This document shows, piece after piece, positions 24,101 to 30,882 of a stretch of DNA of 48,416 nt. This DNA comes from an uncultured Pseudomonadota bacterium. GTDB taxonomy: Bacteria > Desulfobacterota > Syntrophorhabdia > Syntrophorhabdales > Syntrophorhabdaceae. Every line of letters starts with the position of its first letter. Position 1 is the first letter of the stretch. The translations under genes were made by a program, and so were the position numbers. The notes under the pieces are model-generated. The model saw nothing but the letters and a program-made list of their open reading frames with translations. It did no database searches and had not been told where the DNA came from. The stretch covers positions 1 to 48,416 of the forward strand of contig CALMFJ010000015.1 of NCBI GenBank assembly GCA_937862865.1, written 5' to 3'.

Positions 24101-25380
24101 TTCGTCCACCTCGGCCTGAAACCTATTATCCTGAGCCACGACCGGACATTCTCGATATGCGACGGGTTTGACTTGATCTGCCATTCCTCGGTCGAACCCT
24201 CGATATCAGGATACTGGAAGCCGAAGGCGATCAGTTCGTCGATAAAGGAATCGACGAGGGGATGGTTGTTCTGGTCGAAAATGCCTCGCGCGAGCGTGGT
24301 GATGCAGTCTATGATCTTCGACTGATGCTGGCCTCCCCGGCCCGTACGCTTCATCGACGCAAAGACCTTTTTGACAAATTCTTGAAGGTCCTGGTCCGCC
24401 GTCTGGCTGAACACCTTTCCCAGGCACCTGTTGATCTCTATAAGCGCCGAGGCGTGGATATCTATGAGACCGGGCACATTGAGGACCCGGAACAGAAAAT
24501 CGAGCTTGACGAGGAACCGTCTGTCAGAGAATGCCTCCGACCTTTCCAGGTCATCGGCGATGAGCATGTACCCGTTCACGATCTGAAAATAATCCGGTAT
24601 GTCGAGATATCCCCATATCCGTGAGCCAGCTTCTGACCGGACAGCCTCGTGCAGGGCCTCGAGCCGGCCGGTGAGCTCCCGGATATGACCGTGGCCCAGC
24701 GGTTCGACAATCCTTGCGAACTGTTCCTGCACTTCCGCCTCATTGCCTTCCGGATCGAACCATTCGATCGGGTCGGGCTGCGTCAACCAGAAATCATACG
24801 TTCCCCGGAACATGCCGTAGAGGAGACCTCCCAGCGCCCCGTCATCAAAACCTCGCCCCAGTTCTTTGAACAGACCCAACGTCGTTTTGAGGTACGTGGA
24901 CGATTTTCTCAAGAAGGGGTGCTCCCCTCTTCTCGCATATTCGAGGAGCGACGAAAAAATGGCGGAGATAAGCTCCACGTTCCTGTCGAGTTTGTCCTGG
25001 CTCTTCCCCAGCATCGTGTTGATGAACTCAAACAGATACCTGACGGCGCTGTCCTGTACGCCTTCGTCCCGCGCACCCAGAATGGTGCTCATGTAAATGT
25101 CGGAAAGAAGGTGCAGGGCCTCGAGCCCGTTCTCATGACGGTTGAAATCATAGAAATCGCCTATCGAAAGGCTCTTTACATGCGTCAGCACGTAATCCCA
25201 GTTGACGAACGGGTGATTGAGCTCGATAAGCAGGTCTTCGAGACGCCGCAGGATGCCGTAATGCCCCTGCATCATGTCCATGAGGACCCTGTACTTCTCC
25301 GGTATCTCGACGATCGCCTTCGTCCTCTCGAGGTTGATCTCGAGCGCACTTGATTTAAAAGGGGCCTCTATATTTTCCAT
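21169..25380 (-). CDS. Large PPDK-like phosphotransferase lacking the PEP/pyruvate barrel
   Basis: 1403 residues. Residues about 905-1255 are the PPDK/PEP-synthase ATP-grasp domain (NKGYFLKEMASLGFPVPPGFIITTE, LLLSVRSGATISLPGMM, GSGVIFTRDPRG, VLQTRDM). Residues about 1275-1385 are the swivelling phosphohistidine domain, with predicted catalytic His1336 in ARGGGTSHAAV. The protein then stops: the C-terminal PEP/pyruvate TIM barrel of PPDK, present in both PpsA and PpdK, is absent. Residues 1-900 are helical, charged and without a domain I recognise. Enzymes with only ATP and His domains plus another module, such as rifampicin phosphotransferase or glucan water dikinase, phosphorylate other substrates. 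A role on a glucan is conceivable near glgP but unproven. It has no clear partner; gap is convergent and etfA is downstream of its 5' end. Confidence 0.8.
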   Translation of the reverse strand: MENIEAPFKSSALEINLERTKAIVEIPEKYRVLMDMMQGHYGILRRLEDLLIELNHPFVNWDYVLTHVKSLSIGDFYDFNRHENGLEALHLLSDIYMSTILGARDEGVQDSAVRYLFEFINTMLGKSQDKLDRNVELISAIFSSLLEYARRGEHPFLRKSSTYLKTTLGLFKELGRGFDDGALGGLLYGMFRGTYDFWLTQPDPIEWFDPEGNEAEVQEQFARIVEPLGHGHIRELTGRLEALHEAVRSEAGSRIWGYLDIPDYFQIVNGYMLIADDLERSEAFSDRRFLVKLDFLFRVLNVPGLIDIHASALIEINRCLGKVFSQTADQDLQEFVKKVFASMKRTGRGGQHQSKIIDCITTLARGIFDQNNHPLVDSFIDELIAFGFQYPDIEGSTEEWQIKSNPSHIENVRSWLRIIGFRPRWTKRLLSALIINLERKGVFVKDTDLFQKEISGFLNSDITPAYNLAKQLLRLFPIFFTEIGAEGELRETSTNVDELSARNDRLVFYLRKQSHVESNSLLVPFTEDIFRYWATGDKSYIKPHLPPEVFDQVENRGEWFDELHIAFKNLLMRAKEDPRNFLEWDSARILKEVKGIRKISERERERARLILRYYQLIYKKYNHQHIDLLRDLEISCMLEIPKIRSLKRALQKKDHYAALTTTLDMLAALKEKILSPVKTEYFENIYHKRHIAAGIPSMYGTYREEKFEAMGLTFRLESLATMLFDKLIQSLNLKFITKSTLMTIHKYLWLYVKALDVDGIATEGLVSKMRYITSALQIRQFSIDQYIDIFQFISKQIQGIIREYYIDAHAQNLPIIVGQMMAAKGDGREGKSVQETIYRHSENFVRSIIATAFALQIFDNFINSIIRALGKEAEKFKDNKQILNLVMAYIPELTISPIYKKKKDIDNQVLLGNKGYFLKEMASLGFPVPPGFIITTEVFRGYEAIVGYKYMFKDLSARIFSEIQSLEHATGKKYGNPRNPLLLSVRSGATISLPGMMHSFLNVGLNETIAEGLSRNPQYRWAAWDSYRRFLQTWGMFQGLERNIFDEIMNSFKLKYGVTKKIQFRPDEMRQLALSYKQAMEDRGIFISNDPQKQLQDAIMLVFASWDSQQAKIYRHQMHVSDEWGTAVVVQAMVFGNLNENSGSGVIFTRDPRGSSQNVSLYGDFIFGVQGDDIVSGLVETYPISEKQRVSEMRQSIISLEKRFPDIYAELVRVAEFLVYEKRFNHQEIEFTFESKYPKGLYVLQTRDMVQRGAGKVLTFKDAPELEESLMGIGIGVSGGALTGRVVYSEEEIKKYRKENMKEPLILIRPDTVPDDVGIILKVEGILTARGGGTSHAAVTIPQLNKVGVVGFSKLHVYENEAFSQCEDRIIRGGDHISIDGWTGAVYFGKHEIEKEESYKITL

Positions 25381-25405
25381 CCAGATAGATTAGCGGAAAA
25401 AAACT

Positions 25406-25508
25406 GAAGAGTAAACAGTTATGGATGCAGTAAACAGTGAAGAGTGAACAGTCAGGGGTAAAGACCTCGCTTTCACCAAAATTAGCTCTCTGTTCTCTGT
25501 TTACTGCT
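25406..25508. repeat. Heptanucleotide repeat, RAACAGT family, paired arms
   Basis: Left arm 25406-25452: GAAGAGT, AAACAGT, TATGGAT, a 5-base GCAGT, then AAACAGT, GAAGAGT, GAACAGT. Right arm 25488-25508 in inverse orientation: CTCTGTT, CTCTGTT, TACTGCT. About 35 unique bases separate them. This fills the gap between the start of the dikinase-like gene and the etfA terminator. Confidence 0.7.
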
Positions 25509-25515
25509 TACAAAA

Positions 25516-25543
25516 GAAAGGGAGAGCATATGCTCTCCCTTTC
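25516..25543 (-). terminator. Terminator of the thiolase-crt-etfBA operon
   Basis: A perfect 28-bp palindrome, GAAAGGGAGAGCAT and its complement, followed on the minus strand by TTTTG; 18 bp after the etfA stop. Confidence 0.75.
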
Positions 25544-25560
25544 CTGGAACGTTCTCTAAA

Positions 25561-26544
25561 TTACCTGCCGAGTTTGCCTTTGAACTTCTCTATCATCTTG
25601 GGGACGACTTCTTTGTAGTCGCCGACGATACCGAATGTGGCTGCCTTGAAGATCGGGGCATCCGGATCTTTGTTGATCGCGACGATACAGTCGGATGTCC
25701 TCATGCCGGCAAGGTGCTGGATTGCGCCGGAGATACCGCACGCGATGTAGATTTTCGGTTTTACGGTCTTGCCGGTCTGGCCCACCTGGTGCTCGTAGGG
25801 GATCCATTCGGAGTCGACTGCCGCGCGGGATGCGCCCACTGCGCCGCCGAGCATGTCGGCCAACTGCTGAAGCATTGCAAAACCTGCTTCGTTTCCGAGG
25901 CCGCGGCCGCCGGACACAATGATGTCGGCTTCGACGAGGTTGACTGCCGATGCTGATGCGAGGAACTCAACAACTTTCGTTGCGACGTCGGCGTCTGCCA
26001 GCGCGAAGGATTCCTTGACAACTTCGGCTGTCCCTGCGCCCTTTTCCGGCATGGCGTATGCTTTCGGCCTGACGGTTGCGATCTGGGGTGCCGCCTTCTC
26101 GTTGACAACAGACACGGAAAAGTTGCCGCCGAATGCTGCGCGGGCCATTTTGACCTTGCCGCCGTCGATGGCGAGACCGATCGTGTCGGTGCAAAGGCCG
26201 AAACCGAGCTGCGCTGCTGCCGCCGCTGCAACGTCGGTACCCATGGTCGTCGCCCTGAAGAGGGCAACTTCCGGTTTGTATTTGTCGAGGAGGAATGCCG
26301 CTGCCTTGGCATATGCCTCGCCACGGAAATCCTTGAAAACATCGCCTTCGACCGCGTAAACCTTGGCTGCTCCATAGGCGCCCGCTTCTTTTGCAAGGTC
26401 GTCTACGCCCGCGCCGATGACAAACGCGCAGAGATTGGAGCCAAAACCGGCGGCCAGCTCTTTGCCAATGCCGAGAAGCTCAAAAGACATGGGCGAAATC
26501 GCGCCTTCTTTATGTTCTATATATACCCAAACATCGTTAGCCAT
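25561..26544 (-). CDS. etfA: Electron transfer flavoprotein alpha subunit
   Basis: 327 residues. ETF-alpha carries the FAD that receives electrons from acyl-CoA dehydrogenases. The N-terminal domain resembles ETF beta. The C-terminal FAD domain has [72 protein letters not shown], then [36 protein letters not shown], the complete family signature. GGAGGAGGG precedes the ATG at 26544. It is last gene of thiolase, crt, etfB, etfA, 20 bp after etfB. No acyl-CoA dehydrogenase or ETF:quinone oxidoreductase gene is in the window. Whether this ETF bifurcates cannot be told safely from sequence. Confidence 0.96.
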   Translation of the reverse strand: MANDVWVYIEHKEGAISPMSFELLGIGKELAAGFGSNLCAFVIGAGVDDLAKEAGAYGAAKVYAVEGDVFKDFRGEAYAKAAAFLLDKYKPEVALFRATTMGTDVAAAAAAQLGFGLCTDTIGLAIDGGKVKMARAAFGGNFSVSVVNEKAAPQIATVRPKAYAMPEKGAGTAEVVKESFALADADVATKVVEFLASASAVNLVEADIIVSGGRGLGNEAGFAMLQQLADMLGGAVGASRAAVDSEWIPYEHQVGQTGKTVKPKIYIACGISGAIQHLAGMRTSDCIVAINKDPDAPIFKAATFGIVGDYKEVVPKMIEKFKGKLGR

Positions 26545-26564
26545 TGTATTTTCCCTCCTCCAAG

Positions 26565-27362
26565 TTATTTTATAACTTTCAAGTCAATGAGCTTGTCGGT
26601 GATCATGTTGGCAACTTCTTCCAACTCGCCTTTGAGGATCTCACCTGCGCCGCGCGGAGGCGGCACGGCGATCTCGACCACTTTCGTGCTTGCGCCTGCT
26701 GCCCCTACTTTGCCGGTATCCACACCCAGATCGCCTGCGCTCCACTGGGGAATGTCGATCTTGGATGCTTTCCTGATGCCCATGAGGTTCGGAAGCCGCG
26801 GCTCATTGATACCCTTGATGACGGATACAACGGCGGGCAATTTTGCTTCGACTACTTCGATTCCGCCTTCGACGGCCCTTTCAACAACGATCTTCTTGGC
26901 CCCTGCGTCGATGGAGCGGACCTTGCCAACCTGTGTCAGCTGGCTGAATCCGAGGATCGCGGCAAGCTCTGCGCCGACGACGCCGGTATTGCCGTCGGTC
27001 GACTGTTTGCCGCAGAAAACGACGTCCACATCGCCTGCTTTCTTGATCGCTGACGCGAGAACGTATGCGGTGGCATATGTATCGGAACCGGCAAACGCGT
27101 CATCGCAGCAGAGTGCCGTTTCGTCAACTGTCAGAGCAAGTGCATTGCGCAGCACATCCTTGGCGCCTTCCGGCCCCATGGAAATGGCAATGATCTCACC
27201 ATCATAGTTCTCTTTGGTGAGAAGCGCTTCTTCAAGAGCAAATTCGTCAAAAGGATTCGTGATGGAATCCATGCCGTCCCTGCTCAGGGTCCCTTTGGGG
27301 ATGTCCCATTTAACTTCTGCTTCGGTATCAGGAACCTGTTTTAAACAAACCGCTATCTTCAC
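26565..27362 (-). CDS. etfB: Electron transfer flavoprotein beta subunit
   Basis: 265 residues from GTG 27362 (VKIAVCLKQVPDTEAEVKWD); AAGGAGG lies six bases upstream. An ATG nine codons earlier overlaps the crotonase stop and has no such site. Family signatures: LKQVPDTEAEV, NPFDEFALEEAL, ISMGPEGAKDVLRNALA, CGKQSTDGNTGVVGAELAAILG, the nucleotide-binding stretch in the middle, and INEPRLPNLMGIRKASK. ETF beta holds AMP in classical ETF and a second FAD in bifurcating ETF. It pairs with etfA downstream. It is co-transcribed with thiolase and crotonase, which places electron transfer at the end of the beta-oxidation operon. Confidence 0.95.
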   Translation of the reverse strand: MKIAVCLKQVPDTEAEVKWDIPKGTLSRDGMDSITNPFDEFALEEALLTKENYDGEIIAISMGPEGAKDVLRNALALTVDETALCCDDAFAGSDTYATAYVLASAIKKAGDVDVVFCGKQSTDGNTGVVGAELAAILGFSQLTQVGKVRSIDAGAKKIVVERAVEGGIEVVEAKLPAVVSVIKGINEPRLPNLMGIRKASKIDIPQWSAGDLGVDTGKVGAAGASTKVVEIAVPPPRGAGEILKGELEEVANMITDKLIDLKVIK

Positions 27363-27381
27363 AGTGTCCTCCTTATATGTT

Positions 27382-28164
27382 TTATTCACCCGTAAAGGTG
27401 GCTTTCCTTTTTTCTACGAAGGCTGTCATGCCTTCCTTCTGGTCCTTCGTTGCGAAGCAAAGACCGAAGTCCTTTGCCTCGAGTGCGAGCCCTTCCTTAT
27501 TGTCAAGGGACAGGCTCTTGTTCACGCACTCCTTTGCCAGACGCACGGCAAAGGGGCCGTTTGCCGCTATCTTGCCGGCCAGCGCCATGACTGAGGCCAT
27601 CAACTGATCATCGGGGACAACCTTGTTGAGGAGGCCCATTTCATACGCCTCTGCGGCACCGATCGTTTTACCGGAAAAGATCAGCTCCTTCGCCTTTGCG
27701 AGACCTGCCAGTTTTGCCGTGCGCTGCGTTCCCCCGAACCCCGGATGAATTCCGAGTGTCGTTTCGGGGAACCCGACCTTCGCCCTGTCCGATGCATAAA
27801 TGATGTCACATGCAAGGGCGACCTCGAAACCGCCGCCAAGCGCAAAACCGTTCACAGCGGCGATCACGGGTTTTTCCATGTTCTCCAGGGTGGCGAACGC
27901 CTCGTGTCCCCGCGCGGAGAATGCCATGCCTTCGAGGGCCGTCAGGTCCTTCATCTCGAGGATGTCCGCACCCGCGACGAATGCCTTTCCCTCGCCTGTT
28001 ACAACAACAACCTTGATCGTTTTATCCGCATTCAGGGCCTCTCCCGCAGCTTTCAGCTCGATAAGGGTCTCGGAGTTAAGAGCATTCAGGGCCTTGGGGC
28101 GGTTGAATTTCAGTATTGCTATACCATCTTTCTTATCGACGATAAGGTTTTTAAATTCCATCAT
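27382..28164 (-). CDS. crt: Enoyl-CoA hydratase / 3-hydroxybutyryl-CoA dehydratase (crotonase)
   Basis: 260 residues, the typical crotonase length. The oxyanion-hole segment AFVAGADILEM and the signature GFALGGGFEVALACDIIYAS hold the first catalytic Glu; the second lies in FPETTLGIHPGFGGTQR. Both Glu of classical hydratases are present, so it is expected to hydrate short trans-2-enoyl-CoA such as crotonyl-CoA. The start codon overlaps the thiolase stop (TAATG), so translation is coupled. Substrate preference within the family cannot be read from sequence. Confidence 0.93.
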   Translation of the reverse strand: MMEFKNLIVDKKDGIAILKFNRPKALNALNSETLIELKAAGEALNADKTIKVVVVTGEGKAFVAGADILEMKDLTALEGMAFSARGHEAFATLENMEKPVIAAVNGFALGGGFEVALACDIIYASDRAKVGFPETTLGIHPGFGGTQRTAKLAGLAKAKELIFSGKTIGAAEAYEMGLLNKVVPDDQLMASVMALAGKIAANGPFAVRLAKECVNKSLSLDNKEGLALEAKDFGLCFATKDQKEGMTAFVEKRKATFTGE

Positions 28165-29444
28165 TATGCCTCACACTCGAGAATCGCTGCGAGTCCCATA
28201 CCGCCGCCGATACACATTGAAGCAAGACCGTATTTGAGCCCGAGCCGTTTCATCTGGTAGAGTGCCGTTGTCACAAGCCGTGCGCCCGTGCATCCGATCG
28301 GGTGGCCAAGGGATATGCCGCCGCCGAACATGTTGCATTTGTCCGTGTTTACCCCGAGTTCCCTGATGCATGCGATCGACTGCGATGCGAATGCTTCGTT
28401 CAATTCTATGTAATCGATGTCGCCTATGGTCATGTTGACCTTCTTGAGGGCTTTCTGAATGGCCGGGATGGGGCCGAGGCCCATGTATGCCGGGTCGAGG
28501 CCGCCGTTGGCCCAGGAAATGATCTTGCCCATCGGCTTGAGACCGAGTTCGTTTGCCTTCTCACGTGACATCATAACGGCTGCCGCCGCGGCATCGTTGA
28601 GACCTGATGCGTTGCCTGCCGTGACCGTACCGTCTTTCTTGAAAGCCGGTTTAAGGGCCGACATTTTCTCGATCGAGGTGTCCATAGGCCTTTCATCTGT
28701 ATCGAACATGACCACACCTTTTTTCGACTTGACCGGGACGGGGATTATCTCGTCCTTGAAAAGGCCGCCCTTGATGGCTGCCATGGCCCTCTGGTGGCTC
28801 AGAAGGCCGAACTCGTCCTGCTCCAGCCGCGAAATGCCGTACTTCGCCGCGATATTCTCCGCGGTATTGCCCATATGGTAATTATAGAAAATCTCCCAGA
28901 TGCCATCGAGGACCATGAGGTCGACCGCCTTGGTATCGAACATCCGGGCACCGAACCTGAGGCCCGGGATCGCGAACGGGGCGATGCTCATGTTTTCCAT
29001 GCCGCCCGCGACGACGATCTCATTATCGCCGACCTGTATCGACTGCTGGGCCAGGAGAATTGCACGCAAACCTGATGAACATACCTTGTTTATCGTAAAA
29101 GCAGCTGTTTCTTTGGGGATGCCGCCGTGGATGCTCGCCTGGCGGCCCGGGTTCTGCCCCTGGCATCCCTGGAGGACATTACCCATGATGACCTCGTCAA
29201 CCACGACCTCTTTCAGTCCGGGGTCATAGTCATAGTACTTTGCTTCCAGCTCTGTATCTGTCTTTCCCTCAAAGATCTTCGGGGCAACGTCTTTATCTTT
29301 GCTCTTCGAAGGCCTTAAACCTGCCCTTTTCATCGCTTCCTTAATGACTAACCCGCCAAGCTCTACGGCCGGGACATCCTTAAGCGTCTGACTGAACTGC
29401 CCTATAGCAGTCCTGGCGCACGAAACAATAACTGCCTCTTTCAT
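28164..29444 (-). CDS. Acetyl-CoA acetyltransferase (thiolase) with insertion
   Basis: 426 residues. Nucleophile Cys122 is in INKVCSSGLRA, His in GGGISLGHPIGCTGARLV and the second Cys in SMCIGGGMGLA, so the thiolase triad is intact. Between AGLRP (about residue 45) and VDEVIMGNV (about 80) there is a 30-35-residue charged insertion (SKSKDKDVAPKIFEGKTDTE and following) absent from classical PhaA/FadA thiolases. It condenses or cleaves acetoacetyl-CoA or 3-ketoacyl-CoA. First gene of the operon, 40-65 bp after a promoter with exact TTGACA. In aromatic degraders such a thiolase finishes conversion of ring-derived acyl-CoA to acetyl-CoA. Confidence 0.93.
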   Translation of the reverse strand: MKEAVIVSCARTAIGQFSQTLKDVPAVELGGLVIKEAMKRAGLRPSKSKDKDVAPKIFEGKTDTELEAKYYDYDPGLKEVVVDEVIMGNVLQGCQGQNPGRQASIHGGIPKETAAFTINKVCSSGLRAILLAQQSIQVGDNEIVVAGGMENMSIAPFAIPGLRFGARMFDTKAVDLMVLDGIWEIFYNYHMGNTAENIAAKYGISRLEQDEFGLLSHQRAMAAIKGGLFKDEIIPVPVKSKKGVVMFDTDERPMDTSIEKMSALKPAFKKDGTVTAGNASGLNDAAAAAVMMSREKANELGLKPMGKIISWANGGLDPAYMGLGPIPAIQKALKKVNMTIGDIDYIELNEAFASQSIACIRELGVNTDKCNMFGGGISLGHPIGCTGARLVTTALYQMKRLGLKYGLASMCIGGGMGLAAILECEA

Positions 29445-29483
29445 ACAGGTCTCCTTTCTTAAGTTGAAAAAAATTTCACAATG

Positions 29484-29512
29484 TTTTTATCGCAATTTCC
29501 TGTAATTGTCAA
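29484..29512 (-). promoter_or_regulatory. Promoter of the thiolase-crt-etfBA operon
   Basis: On the minus strand TTGACA (29512-29507), a 17-bp spacer and TAAAAA (29489-29484). The -35 is exact and the -10 weak. Confidence 0.5.
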
Positions 29513-29697
29513 CGATTTTAATGACTGGCATACCGCGTACGAAGCCCCCTCCGGGCCTTCATCGCCGGACGCAAAAATGACAGCATCCACAAGCCATGCC
29601 CGCCGTACACGAAAAACCGAAAGGAAGTGTTGTGTTGATTTTGGGGAATGTGTTAACATACACCGACTCCAGACATAAATCTAAACGGAAGGACACG

Positions 29698-30843
29698 ATG
29701 TCGATGAATATACCGCCTATCAACCTGAAGGCCCAGTTCAAAGGTGTGAAGCAAGACGTAATGAAAGGCGTTCGGGAGATACTGGATGAACAAAAGCTGA
29801 TCCTGGGACAGTACTGCCTTAAGCTCGAGGAGCAGGTGGCGGCCATGACGGGCATCCCCCATGCTGTCTCATGTGCCAACGGCACGGATGCCCTTATACT
29901 GTCGCTGATGGCACTCGGGATCGGTCACGGGGACGAGGTCGTCACAACCCCGTACACTTTTTTTTCCACTGCCAGTTCCATTGCGCTCGTCGGCGCACGC
30001 CCGGTATTCGCCGACATCCAGGAAAGCGACATGAACATCGACCCCGGGGCCATCGAGAAGGCGATCACCCCGAAAACGAAGGCGATAATCGTTGTCCATC
30101 TTTTCGGGAAGATATGTGATATGAATAGGATAACCGCGATCGCCGGGAAGCACGGCATCCCGGTCGTTGAAGATATGGCGCAGGCCCTCGGGGCCCGCAG
30201 GGGAAACGTGAGCGCCGGTAATTTCGGCGACATTGCCGCGACCAGTTTTTACCCTACAAAAAATCTTGGCGGCATCGGCGAGGGTGGGATGGTCCTGACG
30301 AAACGGGACGACCTCGGGGAGAAGGTACGGAAACTGCGCGTCCACGGCATGGGAGGCACACCGTACATCCATGAGATGATAGGCTTCAACAGCCGCCTTG
30401 ATGAGATCAAGGCGATGGCCCTGACGGTCAAATTCCCGAAACTGGCCTTATGGAATAAGACCCGGTTGGAAACCGCGGGTTACTACAACATGCACCTGCG
30501 AGACATCGCGGTCACGCTCCCTATCATCGAGGACGAAACGTCGCACATCTTCCATCACTACGTGCTTCGAACGGACAAGCGTGACGCCTTCCAGGCGTAC
30601 CTCAAGGACAACGGGATCATGACGGGGATATACTACCCGGTACCCCTGCACCTCCAGCCCTGTTTCTCTTACCTGGGATACAGGGAAGGGTCCTTTCCCG
30701 GAGCTGAGAAAGCGGCAAAAACGAGCCTCGCGATCCCCGTCTTTCCGGAACTAATGAAATCAGAAAAGAACTATATTATCAAAGTAATACGTTCATTCTT
30801 TGACTCTCAGGTTGAAGAAAACAGTATAACTGAAGAATTGTAA
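29698..30843 (+). CDS. DegT/DnrJ/EryC1/StrS-family PLP aminotransferase
   Basis: 381 residues from ATG 29698, with CGGAAGGA just upstream. Fold-type-I PLP enzyme of the sugar aminotransferase family. Visible: NGTDALILSLMALGIGHGDEVVTTPYTFFSTASSIALVGARPVFADI near the N-terminus, VEDMAQALGARRG with the PLP-contact Asp, SFYPTKNLGGIGEGGMV with the Schiff-base Lys, and RVHGMGGTPYIHEMIGFNSRLDEIKAMAL. Such enzymes transfer an amino group from glutamate to a keto-sugar nucleotide for cell-surface glycans. No glycosyltransferase or other sugar-nucleotide gene adjoins it, so it is an orphan here. Its only neighbour in this direction is the convergent M16 protease gene. Confidence 0.88.
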   Translation: MSMNIPPINLKAQFKGVKQDVMKGVREILDEQKLILGQYCLKLEEQVAAMTGIPHAVSCANGTDALILSLMALGIGHGDEVVTTPYTFFSTASSIALVGARPVFADIQESDMNIDPGAIEKAITPKTKAIIVVHLFGKICDMNRITAIAGKHGIPVVEDMAQALGARRGNVSAGNFGDIAATSFYPTKNLGGIGEGGMVLTKRDDLGEKVRKLRVHGMGGTPYIHEMIGFNSRLDEIKAMALTVKFPKLALWNKTRLETAGYYNMHLRDIAVTLPIIEDETSHIFHHYVLRTDKRDAFQAYLKDNGIMTGIYYPVPLHLQPCFSYLGYREGSFPGAEKAAKTSLAIPVFPELMKSEKNYIIKVIRSFFDSQVEENSITEEL

Positions 30844-30882
30844 AAATATTTTGTAATTACACACGGCAGATTGCAGCGCTGG

